DNA of 25,019 bases, from positions 1 to 25,019 of IMG/VR virus record IMGVR_UViG_3300020417_001171; one strand, written 5' to 3'. The number at the start of each line of letters is the position of its first letter. Within the stretch, counting starts at the first letter, position 1. This document shows positions 16,130 through 23,499 of the stretch, piece by piece. Under the pieces are notes generated by a model. That model was not told the origin of the DNA. It searched no databases and saw nothing but the letters and a program-made list of their open reading frames with translations. The position numbers and the translations under genes are program-made. The stretch comes from a virus.

Positions 16130-17228
16130 TTCCAGAGGACACGCAGAATTCAGCCCATCCAGTCTTAAATACGTCGCTTCGTGTGCGGGGTACGAGGGGA
16201 AAGATGGAACCAGTGCTGCCGCAGAGATGGGTACGCGTATCCATGAAGCATTAGAAGTGCGGGATTCGTCTGCTCTGCATAACGAGCAAGAGGCAGATAT
16301 CTACAATCAGATTGTAGAAATGGAGGATGAATTCATGGGGAATTTCCCGCCCGTGAAAGAAGAACACAACGAGATCCAAGTTGATGTCAAACTAGACGGA
16401 ACAGAGACGTGGGGAACCTGCGACAGGTTTCTAGTCCTTGAGTCAGGCACCGAAGCTGTAATGGCTGATTACAAAACAGGCATCAGCATTATCGACCCAC
16501 CTGACAAAAACTGGCAAGCCAAGGCTTATGCAGTCGGGGCTTTCCAGAAATACGAGGATATCGAGAAGATCGTCTTTGTGTTTTATGTGCCGCAACATAA
16601 CGACTCTTTGCACCACACGTTCAGTCGTGATGACTTAGCTGGCCTTATTCAAGAGTTGAGTGACGTTATCAAGAAAGGCGAAGAAGTTCGGCCTAAGTGG
16701 GCTAAAGGAGAGATAGACCTTAAAGACTGCACACCTACTCAGTACTGTCGGTTCTGCAAACATGAAGACGCTTGCCCTGCTTTGGGTGGGCTGGTTCTCG
16801 ATGTAGCGAAGAAGCTCGACTCTACGATCCCTGACGTAGATTTGGAAAACATTGACGATCCTGCGCGTCTGTCAGAACTCTTTAACATCGCCAAGATCGT
16901 GGAGAACTGGGCGGCTCGTATTAAAGAGCGAACTAAAGAAGCTGCGCTGGGTGGCGTAGAGCTGGACGGGCTTAAGTTGCGGTCAATGGGTAGACCCAAG
17001 AAGATTACCAACAACGAGACGCTTACGAAGATAGCGGAAGAATTCGGATTAGAGCCTTCTGCCGTGTTGGAGCTGGGGTCTTTCCCTCTTTCTAAGATCG
17101 CAAAACTCGTTGGCTCTCAGGCAGTAAAGGGAGAGAAAAAAATATTAGAACGATATTTCATTGACGCCTGTGAAAGCGCGGGCATTATCCACACCTCTGA
17201 CGAACGGTTCTCAATCGTGAGTCAATAA
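16110..17228 (+). CDS. PD-(D/E)XK nuclease, DUF2800/Cas4-RecB-like
   Basis: A 372-aa protein. Nuclease core: H45 in MGTRIHEALE, D105 in GTCDRFLV, the D120-Y-K122 motif in VMADYKTG, and QAKAYAVGAF (about 136-145). Cys residues C25 in SCAGYEG and C207/C213/C216/C222 in DCTPTQYCRFC and KHEDAC are arranged as in Cas4/AddB-type 4Fe-4S nucleases. The C-terminal third (about 230-372) is helical and may bind DNA or a partner. The family probably acts as an exonuclease that makes ssDNA for recombination or repair, next to an ssDNA-binding protein. It overlaps the helicase by 20 nt. Assignment to DUF2800 is from memory of the motif pattern and gene order. Confidence 0.85.
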   Translation: MSQPDHSSRGHAEFSPSSLKYVASCAGYEGKDGTSAAAEMGTRIHEALEVRDSSALHNEQEADIYNQIVEMEDEFMGNFPPVKEEHNEIQVDVKLDGTETWGTCDRFLVLESGTEAVMADYKTGISIIDPPDKNWQAKAYAVGAFQKYEDIEKIVFVFYVPQHNDSLHHTFSRDDLAGLIQELSDVIKKGEEVRPKWAKGEIDLKDCTPTQYCRFCKHEDACPALGGLVLDVAKKLDSTIPDVDLENIDDPARLSELFNIAKIVENWAARIKERTKEAALGGVELDGLKLRSMGRPKKITNNETLTKIAEEFGLEPSAVLELGSFPLSKIAKLVGSQAVKGEKKILERYFIDACESAGIIHTSDERFSIVSQ

Positions 17229-17253
17229 CCAAGAAGCGAGAAGCAATTAAGCG

Positions 17254-17916
17254 ATGAGCAAGAAACAAGAAACCGAAACGACGACCGCAGTAGCGGAAGT
17301 CCCCAAGAGCGAGCTGGCCACTACAAATGCCAGCGGACTTGAAATCTCTTCTACTGATATTGACGTGCCTCGCGTCAACATCGTTCAGAAGACCTCCGAG
17401 ATTGAGGCCCCGCTAGGGGCCGTTGTCCTCGACAAGCAGCATGTGCTGGCTGAAGCGGATGAAGCAATCTCTGTCACTGTTCTCTCTGCCCTTAAGGGTT
17501 GGCGCGAGAACATCGATTATGACAGCGACGAGATCCCTCAGACTGCTTACACGCAGGAAGAGGCAGATCAAATCAAAGCGACCTCTGAGTATGACATGCT
17601 TGAATTCGCGGAGATTACCGTCCTGTTTAAGCAGCCGGAAGGCTCTGACAATGATGCGGCGTATCCGTTCCCGATTGGGGATGATAACTACGCTATCGGC
17701 AGGATGAACGTGAGTAAGGATGCCTACAGGCAAACTTTCAAGCGTTTGGCTACATTCGCAGCCTTCAATCCGGCTGCATCATTGCAGCACAGATTATGGA
17801 ACTTTAAGAGTTCTTTGATCAGCCGTGGTAAGTATAGCTGGTTTGCGCCATCTTTGTCCGTCCTTCAGGACGAGCCAACAGATGCCGTAAAAACTTTTGT
17901 AGGAACCTTCTCGTAA
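17254..17916 (+). CDS. Probable phage ssDNA-binding protein
   Basis: A 220-aa protein. The N-terminus (1-35) is polar and likely flexible. The core has beta-like stretches (VPRVNIVQK, APLGAVVLD, AISVTVLSALKGWREN, FAEITVLFKQ, NYAIGRMNV) and ends with SRGKYSWFAPSLSVL, with aromatic residues that could stack on bases. The family is not certain from sequence. The assignment rests on size, the beta-rich OB-like pattern and position between a Cas4-like nuclease and PolA, where phages of this type keep an ssDNA-binding protein. It starts 25 nt after the nuclease gene and its stop overlaps the next start by 1 nt (TAATG). Confidence 0.6.
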   Translation: MSKKQETETTTAVAEVPKSELATTNASGLEISSTDIDVPRVNIVQKTSEIEAPLGAVVLDKQHVLAEADEAISVTVLSALKGWRENIDYDSDEIPQTAYTQEEADQIKATSEYDMLEFAEITVLFKQPEGSDNDAAYPFPIGDDNYAIGRMNVSKDAYRQTFKRLATFAAFNPAASLQHRLWNFKSSLISRGKYSWFAPSLSVLQDEPTDAVKTFVGTFS

Positions 17917-18140
17917 TGGAAGAGAATACAGAAATTACGGAATGTCCTTCCGCAACGGAGCATTTCAATGAGCTTCTTAAAGAAGAAGTTCAAATGATTA
18001 ACAGCACCATTGCGGACTTTGAGGATAAAGTCCAGACAGCTTGCAGGGCTTTGCGGAAACTAGAATGTGTCCGCGAGGCTTTGCAGAACCAGATCAGGTC
18101 AAACAAGGAGCAACTCCAGCTTGACCTCGATGAAGAGTAA
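17916..18140 (+). CDS. Short acidic coiled-coil protein (74 aa)
   Basis: A 74-aa acidic protein, MEENTEITECPSATEHFNEL..., with heptad-like hydrophobic spacing from about residue 20 to 68 (VQMINSTIADFEDKV, ACRALRKLECVREAL). A single long helix that pairs as a coiled coil is likely. It overlaps the ssDNA-binding candidate by 1 nt, so the two are probably translated together and may interact (inference). A strong terminator begins 12 nt after its stop, making it the last gene of this part of the block unless transcription reads through. Confidence 0.7.
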   Translation: MEENTEITECPSATEHFNELLKEEVQMINSTIADFEDKVQTACRALRKLECVREALQNQIRSNKEQLQLDLDEE

Positions 18141-18152
18141 CTAACCCTTATA

Positions 18153-18193
18153 GCCCGCCCCGACTCATTTTCCATCGGGGCGGGCTTTTCTTT
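18153..18193 (+). terminator. Strong intrinsic terminator in front of polA
   Basis: A perfect 11-bp GC-rich stem, GCCCGCCCCGA / TCGGGGCGGGC, with an 11-nt loop is followed at once by TTTTCTTT. This is a textbook rho-independent terminator for rightward transcription. The polA start codon lies at 18202, only 8 nt beyond the T-tract. Confidence 0.93.
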
Positions 18194-18201
18194 ATGATTA
18201 C

Positions 18202-19962
18202 ATGGAATCCTATGCCTTGGACTTTGAGTCCTATTACGATAAGAGCTGCTCAATCAAGCGGCTAGGCCCACTGGGGTATTTTTCCCACCCTGACTTTGAT
18301 GCCTACATGGTGTCAGTTGTGGGCGACAACGGTTACGAATTTGTAGGTCACCCTAAAGATTTTGAATGGGGCCTACTTGAAGGAAACCGTGTTCTGTCCC
18401 ATAATGCATCCTTCGACGAAACGCTCTATTTCTTTGGAGTAGAGAAAGGATGGTGGCCGAAAGTTGACTTTGCAGAGTGGCATTGCACTGCTGACATGGC
18501 CGCTGCATGTGGTCTTCCGAGGTCGTTGAAAAACGCTACGGCAGAAGCTTTCGATTTAGATATCTCTAAGACTACTCGCGACAACATGGCTGCGAAGAGG
18601 TGGGAGAACATGCCGGAAGAGTTCCAAAAAGAAGTTAGTGACTACGCCTTAAAGGACTCCGTGTTGTGTTTAGAACTCTGGCAGAAATATCAAGAGCAAT
18701 GGCCGGATCGCGAAAAGCTTATCAGTCTAACCAACCGTAGGATTATCCAGCGGGGGTTGCCAATGGACGCAGCTTTATTAAAAGAGCAACTGGAGACAAT
18801 TAACCAGAGACTCTTTGAAGCGGAGTCGGCTATTCCGTGGGCTGGAGAAAAACCACTACTTAGTCGCGCAGCTTTCGATGAAGAATGCCACAATCATGGG
18901 CTGGAGCCACCTAAATCCTTAGCCCAGAATGATGTTGATGCTCAGGAATGGTTAAGGCAGTTTGGGCATAAGTATAAGTGGGTTGAAGCCGTTACAAACT
19001 GGAGGCGTATCAACGCACTCAAGAAAAAGCTGGAGGCATTTGACTACGCTACCCTGCCAGATGGTCGTTACTATGGCGGATTGATGTATTGGGGGGGACA
19101 CACTGGCCGTTTCTCTGGGAGCGGCGGTAACCTTAACCTACAGAACTTACCTCGCGATGAGATGTTCGGGGTCAACCTGCGCCACATGATCTGCGCCCCA
19201 AAAGGGAAGAAGCTCGTGGTGGCTGATCTGTCACAAATTGAGGTGCGGACATTGTGCTGGCTCGCAGGGGACCGAGATACTTTAGATGAGATAGAGAACA
19301 CCGAAGATATCTACGAAGCGTTTGCGATCAGGATGGGCTTGTGGGCGAAGGGCAGAGGGTCTTTGAAAGAGAAGGCTCCTAAACTACGGCACAAGGTAAA
19401 GGCTATTGTCTTAGGGTGCGGGTATGGTGCAGGAGCTACTAAATTTTCTGAGATGTATAGCATGCCAATAGATGAGGCGAAGGGTGCTGTAGATCTTTAC
19501 AGAGACAGGCTTTATGCCATCCCGAAACTCTGGCGAAGGATTAACAACAAATTGAGGCAATGTTACAACACAAGAGTTCCTTACGATGAACCTCTTCCGT
19601 CAGGACGCACCATTAACTATGGGAGGATAAAACTGGTTAAGCAAAATGACCAGATAAGTCATCAGGCGATTGTCAGCCGTAATGGAAAGAGGCTACCCAT
19701 GAAACTCTGGGGAGGGGTTGTCGCGGAAAATTTATCGCAAGGACTTGCACGAGACATCTTTTCAGACATGATCGTCAGGCTGGAAGAAGATGGAATCAAC
19801 TTGATCTTTCACGTCCACGACGAGGTCGTAATTGAATGTGATGAAAATGAAGCAGAATCAATTCTGGAGCGAACAATCGAGATCATGTCAACGCCGCCGA
19901 CATGGATACCCGATATCCCCTTGGCGGCAGAAGGACAAATGCTTACCCGTTACCAGAAATGA
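18202..19962 (+). CDS. polA: DNA polymerase family A with 3'-5' exonuclease
   Basis: A 586-aa replicative polymerase. The exonuclease domain has ALDFES (D7, E9), SHNASFDE (D72) and DYALKDS (Y148, D152), the complete DEDDy set. The polymerase domain has motif A VVADLSQIEVR (D342), motif B running from R396 through K400 and L404 to Y408 G409, and motif C FHVHDEVVIE (H539, D540, E541). There is no 5'-3' exonuclease domain, as in T7 polymerase. The position equivalent to E. coli Phe762 is Leu404 (TTA at 19411-19413). The start cannot be later, because D7 would be lost. No Shine-Dalgarno sequence is seen, and the gene lies just behind a strong terminator. It overlaps the primase-helicase by 4 nt. 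Confidence 0.97.
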   Translation: MESYALDFESYYDKSCSIKRLGPLGYFSHPDFDAYMVSVVGDNGYEFVGHPKDFEWGLLEGNRVLSHNASFDETLYFFGVEKGWWPKVDFAEWHCTADMAAACGLPRSLKNATAEAFDLDISKTTRDNMAAKRWENMPEEFQKEVSDYALKDSVLCLELWQKYQEQWPDREKLISLTNRRIIQRGLPMDAALLKEQLETINQRLFEAESAIPWAGEKPLLSRAAFDEECHNHGLEPPKSLAQNDVDAQEWLRQFGHKYKWVEAVTNWRRINALKKKLEAFDYATLPDGRYYGGLMYWGGHTGRFSGSGGNLNLQNLPRDEMFGVNLRHMICAPKGKKLVVADLSQIEVRTLCWLAGDRDTLDEIENTEDIYEAFAIRMGLWAKGRGSLKEKAPKLRHKVKAIVLGCGYGAGATKFSEMYSMPIDEAKGAVDLYRDRLYAIPKLWRRINNKLRQCYNTRVPYDEPLPSGRTINYGRIKLVKQNDQISHQAIVSRNGKRLPMKLWGGVVAENLSQGLARDIFSDMIVRLEEDGINLIFHVHDEVVIECDENEAESILERTIEIMSTPPTWIPDIPLAAEGQMLTRYQK

Positions 19963-22136
19963 AATACCGTTATCTCAAAAATCTACGTGATAACAGCGCA
20001 CACTACACGTCTGATCTCAGCAAGTTAAAGAAACAGAAGCCTTCGTTCTCAACTAAAGCCGACTACAGGGAGTGGTGCGCGGATGCTCAAACGGATCATG
20101 TCTTTTATTCTAGTGTCGAAGGTAGGGCACCTTCAAAGCGTGTAAGCAACGATAACCCAGCACACAAAATATATGGGGTCGTTGCTGACTACGATGCATC
20201 GGTTGACTGGGCCGCTATAGACAGTGACATCAAGTTCAAATGCGGGGCTGGAAAATTACCAACATGGAGATCTAAGACACAGTCGGGGTATCTTCGTTTG
20301 GTGTGGGAATTCAAAGAGCCTATCCCTATCGAGCCTGAGCTGTTCGATACGTTCATGTTGAACATGATGAAATCTCTGCAACTGAACAAGTTGTTTGCGG
20401 GGTTTGATAGTTCTTCGTTAAGAGCCAATCAGTATTTTGAGCTGGGGGAGGATTGGGTAAAAACATCAGAGCCGCTTGACGCATCTATTGTTCAGGCAGC
20501 TCTTGCTAAAGCGGTGTCCGACAAGCCGCCTCAATCCAGCGACACGTCTATACCCATCAGCACAGTAGCGGAAGAAATAGAATCTCGTTTTCCAAACCGT
20601 TGGGTTGGGGATTTTGAGATCGGTTCTCGCGGCCCGTTGTTCTGGATTGATGACGGTATAAACAGAGACGGGTGTCAGGTCGTGGAGGACGGTATCGTCT
20701 GTTACAGCGACAGAGCGGGGAAGGGCTTCATGTCGTGGCGCGACATCTTCGGAGCGGGGTTCGTAAAAGACTACGAAGAGAAGAAGCTGGCGGGGCTACT
20801 TGACGAGTATTGGTTTAACGGTCGGAGCTTTTTTAAGGTGCTCTTTAACAGTGCTGTGTCTATTCCCCGTGACCAACTTATCCTAGAGTTGAGGCAGGCT
20901 GGATTTACTGCCAAGCCAAGGAAGAACCAACCACTGTCGGAAGTAGAGGCGGCTATTTTAACAGTAAGCAACCAGAACAGAATCGATGAGATCGCCCCCG
21001 TCGTGTTCTCAGGGGATCGGGTGGTGAGCTACAACGGGCACAGGATTCTGAACTGTGCAAACATTGATCCAGTCCAGCCTGATGCGGACGGCGATAAAAC
21101 AAAATGGCCTTTTTTGGATAAGTGGTTGAGCCAGCTTTTTGTGGATAGCGGTTCTAGCCCTGCTCTGGATTACTTTTACTCGTGGCTGAAGCGGTTCTAT
21201 ATGTCCGTTCTGGAGAGGGAGTTCGTACAAGGGCAGGCTCTACTCTTAGTGGGTCCAACGAATAAGGGGAAGTCGTTGTTGTCGAACAGGGTAATCAGTG
21301 GATTAGTGGGTGGGTATGCTGACGCTTCTGATTACTTGTCTGGTCAGACAAAATTCAACAAGGATCTGGGCCGTGTAGCAACGTGGGTCATTGACGACAC
21401 TACTTCTGCTGCTTCATTCCAAGATCAACGGAAAGCAACTGAGCTGATTAAAAGGGCCGTAGCAAACCCTCGTGTTGAGTATCAGGCTAAATACGCTGAC
21501 GCAATGAGCATCCCGTGGACGGGTAGAGTTGTGATGTCTCTCAACATGGACATTAACAGTTTGTCGGTGATACCTTCTTTGGACAGTAGCAACAGGGACA
21601 AGTTGATGGCTCTACGTATCAGGGACAACGCTACAAGTAATTTCCCTCGTAACTCTATACTTGAGAAGACCATCGAGGATGAGCTGCCGTTTTTCGCTAA
21701 GTTCCTTATGGACTGGGTGATCCCAAAAGAAGTGGAAGACGTGGGTCGTTTTGGAGTGCAGTCTTTTATCGACAACACTATTGCTGATGCCGCTTACGAT
21801 AACAGTAGCAGAAGCACCGTGGCAGAACTGGTAGAGTTCTTTGTGAAGAGGTGCCGCGAGCTAAACGACGAAATGGATTATTGGACGGGCACCTTGACAG
21901 AATTCCAAGTCGCGCTGCATGACTTCAACAACGGGAGGAATGTTGGCATGTCCAACAACCTAGAGTTTGTCAGGCGAGGTATGGCCACTCTGGAAGAGTC
22001 TGGGAAAAACAATTCCCACGTTCGACCAATCAAATCTAAAGGTAGAGGTGGTGGCAAGATTTGGGAAATCAGCCTTTCTTCTTCCTTCGATATCGATGTG
22101 ATGACTCAAACGAGTCAGGCCGTCTCAACGCCTTGA
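19959..22136 (+). CDS. Primase-helicase (AEP-like N-terminus, SF3/VirE-like ATPase)
   Basis: From the ATG at 19959 (ATGA overlap with polA) this is 725 aa. The N-terminal part contains YGVVADYDASVDW, with a D77-x-D79 pair like the catalytic acids of archaeo-eukaryotic primases, then RLVWEF and DSSSLRANQYFELG (about 150-163). The C-terminal ATPase has Walker A GPTNKGKS (432-439) and Walker B WVIDD (D479, D480), then VVMSLNMDIN (sensor-like). This layout fits a replicative primase fused to a superfamily 3 or VirE-type helicase, partner of the adjacent PolA. The frame extends 57 nt further upstream inside polA, but the coupled ATG is preferred. The last 68 bp are overlapped by a convergent nuclease gene. 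Confidence 0.87.
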   Translation: MKYRYLKNLRDNSAHYTSDLSKLKKQKPSFSTKADYREWCADAQTDHVFYSSVEGRAPSKRVSNDNPAHKIYGVVADYDASVDWAAIDSDIKFKCGAGKLPTWRSKTQSGYLRLVWEFKEPIPIEPELFDTFMLNMMKSLQLNKLFAGFDSSSLRANQYFELGEDWVKTSEPLDASIVQAALAKAVSDKPPQSSDTSIPISTVAEEIESRFPNRWVGDFEIGSRGPLFWIDDGINRDGCQVVEDGIVCYSDRAGKGFMSWRDIFGAGFVKDYEEKKLAGLLDEYWFNGRSFFKVLFNSAVSIPRDQLILELRQAGFTAKPRKNQPLSEVEAAILTVSNQNRIDEIAPVVFSGDRVVSYNGHRILNCANIDPVQPDADGDKTKWPFLDKWLSQLFVDSGSSPALDYFYSWLKRFYMSVLEREFVQGQALLLVGPTNKGKSLLSNRVISGLVGGYADASDYLSGQTKFNKDLGRVATWVIDDTTSAASFQDQRKATELIKRAVANPRVEYQAKYADAMSIPWTGRVVMSLNMDINSLSVIPSLDSSNRDKLMALRIRDNATSNFPRNSILEKTIEDELPFFAKFLMDWVIPKEVEDVGRFGVQSFIDNTIADAAYDNSSRSTVAELVEFFVKRCRELNDEMDYWTGTLTEFQVALHDFNNGRNVGMSNNLEFVRRGMATLEESGKNNSHVRPIKSKGRGGGKIWEISLSSSFDIDVMTQTSQAVSTP

Positions 22137-22620
22137 TCGGGAGGTGATACCCATCGCAAAGATAGGTAAACCCTTCTTCATCTGAATCGCCTTTCTTTTT
22201 AAAATTTAAAGGCTTAGTGACGTGGTGGCGACTAGCCCACCCTAAAAGCCAGACTTTTGAAAAATCTTTGTGGACCCGTGTAAAAAAATACACGTCTGCT
22301 TTTAAATCTTTGTTCGCAGAATTTACACTAGCGATGTAGTGAAGTTGGGGACGAGTCGTGCAGGTTTTAGATTTTACGTCCACCTTCTTCTTATTGAAAA
22401 GGTAGTCATGGGTATAACACTGCTCACCTACATGCTCTGCGGCTTTAATATATTTGCCAAAAGCAACCTCCCCCAAAAACCCAGTCATCCGGCCTGCCCC
22501 TTTAGTGTAGGAATTAGGTGGTATGCCTAAAGCCTGAGACCTTCGGAAAGCCTCCGCGACATCTTCCTTGTTAGGGTGAAACAGGACGAATCGGTTTTTT
22601 AGCTGGCGAAACTGGCTCAA
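22069..22620 (-). CDS. PD-(D/E)XK nuclease-like protein
   Basis: A 183-aa basic protein. GFLGEVAFGKYIK (E51), then THDYLF (D72) and KVDVKSKTC (D81-V-K83) match the E...D-(x)n-(D/E)xK layout of restriction-endonuclease-fold nucleases. The basic C-terminal tail ends RYRRKKKG. A role in host DNA breakdown, junction cutting or packaging is possible, and the sequence does not say which. It overlaps the 79-aa gene by 4 nt upstream, and its C-terminal end runs tail to tail over the last 68 bp of the primase-helicase. It is the last gene of the leftward lysis block. Confidence 0.75.
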   Translation of the reverse strand: MSQFRQLKNRFVLFHPNKEDVAEAFRRSQALGIPPNSYTKGAGRMTGFLGEVAFGKYIKAAEHVGEQCYTHDYLFNKKKVDVKSKTCTTRPQLHYIASVNSANKDLKADVYFFTRVHKDFSKVWLLGWASRHHVTKPLNFKKKGDSDEEGFTYLCDGYHLPIKALRRPDSFESSHRYRRKKKG

Positions 22621-22856
22621 GTTCTAAATTGGCGGGTCTTATCAGCAATCGATTTAGGTTGCTTAACAAATTGCTTACCCGCTTTGTTACCTTCAGCTTT
22701 AGCTTTATTAGTTGCGGCCTTTTCAGAAGAAGACAGAGAAGCCCACGCAGCATCAGGTAAATATCTTTTCTTTCCTTTGCTGGGCTTTTTATCAGAGGTG
22801 CGCCACTTCTGTTTTGTCCAACGATCTAAAGATTTCTGTGGGTTTCTTTTAGCCAT
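22617..22856 (-). CDS. Small basic DUF5872-like protein (79 aa)
   Basis: A 79-aa Lys-rich protein starting MAKRNPQKSLDRWTKQKWRT. The SLDRWTKQKWRTSDKKPSKG segment and RYLPDAAWASLS, followed by EKAATNKAKAEGNKAGKQF, resemble small proteins I recall as DUF5872 from phages and large viruses. Function is unknown. The charge suggests nucleic acid binding. It overlaps the nuclease gene by 4 nt and the preceding 55-aa gene by 1 nt. Confidence 0.75.
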   Translation of the reverse strand: MAKRNPQKSLDRWTKQKWRTSDKKPSKGKKRYLPDAAWASLSSSEKAATNKAKAEGNKAGKQFVKQPKSIADKTRQFRT

Positions 22857-23023
22857 CAGTAACTGTCTTTTTTCTTTAGAAATCTAGCCGCTCTTTTTTT
22901 TGCGCCTTCGGGTTTAGTGTGGCCAAAACCTTTTTTCTTCATAGCAAGGTGGTCTTCGTGGGTGTTTGCTTTGTGGCCCTTGCCCGACTTATCGTACATC
23001 ATATGTGGTTTGAATTTTTTCAT
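22856..23023 (-). CDS. Tiny basic protein (55 aa)
   Basis: A 55-aa frame from the ATG at 23023: MKKFKPHMMYDKSGKGHKAN, THEDHLAMKKKGFGHTKPEG, AKKRAARFLKKKDSY. It is very rich in Lys and His. The H-x2-DHLAMKKKGFGH segment resembles short phage proteins I have seen without assigned function. Its stop overlaps the next ATG by 1 nt (TGATG), and AGAGA upstream may act as a weak Shine-Dalgarno sequence. The unbroken frame and tight spacing on both sides make it a real gene despite its size. Confidence 0.7.
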   Translation of the reverse strand: MKKFKPHMMYDKSGKGHKANTHEDHLAMKKKGFGHTKPEGAKKRAARFLKKKDSY

Positions 23024-23027
23024 ATCT

Positions 23028-23207
23028 TTAATCTCTGTAACCGCCCCCCGCTTTTTTGTAGCGAGAAGCTAATAACTGGGCTTTCCGTGCTGACCATTGT
23101 CCTGCTTTGCCCCCTTTTGTTCCACGTTTGATCTCGTTAAACAAACGGCGTCGCATCGTCGGCTTGGTGTAATTGCCCGCTTCGTTGACTCGTGATTTTT
23201 TATTCAC
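23028..23207 (-). CDS. Tiny basic DUF6321-like protein (59 aa)
   Basis: A 59-aa frame from a GTG at 23207, reading (M)NKKSRVNEAGNYTKPTMRR, RLFNEIKRGTKGGKAGQWSA, RKAQLLASRYKKAGGGYRD. The VNEAGNYTKPxMR ... KGGKxGQWSARKAQLLA ... GGGY pattern is highly characteristic of small proteins common in marine phages, which I associate with DUF6321 from memory. Function is unknown. The GTG overlaps the end of the SprT-like gene by 8 nt, and the gene ends 4 nt before the next start. Confidence 0.8.
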   Translation of the reverse strand: MNKKSRVNEAGNYTKPTMRRRLFNEIKRGTKGGKAGQWSARKAQLLASRYKKAGGGYRD

Positions 23208-23499
23208 TGTTAAATCGTTTAGTAAACCTTTCCCAAGCTGGGAAATAGATCTCGTCCATACACCTCACTATACTTTCCTCTTCGTAAGATTCTGAGTAAC
23301 TGAGACCAGAGATGGCGAGGCTAGCGTGAAGCATCTCATGCCGCACGGTGTCGTGGAGTTCCTTACCCTTGAGGGTCTTATCGATGGTAATAAGTTTTCG
23401 TCTATGGGAATACATCCCGTAGCAGTCATCATCTCCCAGATCTCCCAGCCGGATTCGGACCCGAACACCGCCGATAGTTATGCTCTTGGGGAGGCTCAT
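23200..23499 (-). CDS. SprT-like zinc metalloprotein (99 aa)
   Basis: A 99-aa protein with the zincin motif VRHEMLHASLA (H54, E55, H58), followed by SYSESYEEESIVRCMDEIY. An acidic residue there (about E74-E76) could be the third zinc ligand. The N-terminal half looks beta-rich (ITIGGVRVRIRLG, KLITIDKTL). Small SprT-like or ImmA-like proteins of this kind are common in phages and their targets are unknown. It overlaps the amidase stop by 4 nt and the 59-aa gene by 8 nt. Confidence 0.75.
   Translation of the reverse strand: MSLPKSITIGGVRVRIRLGDLGDDDCYGMYSHRRKLITIDKTLKGKELHDTVRHEMLHASLAISGLSYSESYEEESIVRCMDEIYFPAWERFTKRFNSE

Noticed and set aside
17406-17421. GGCCCC-GCTA-GGGGCC hairpin inside the ssDNA-binding candidate
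   Set aside because: Only 6 bp, within coding sequence and without a T-tract. Likely chance.
19902-19958. Upstream ATG at 19902 for the primase-helicase
   Set aside because: It lies inside the polA C-terminal coding sequence. The ATG at 19959 overlaps the polA stop as ATGA, the usual coupled arrangement in this block.
22102-22117. TGACTC-AAAC-GAGTCA hairpin at the convergent junction as a terminator
   Set aside because: The stem is short and no T-tract follows on either strand. Noted as context only.
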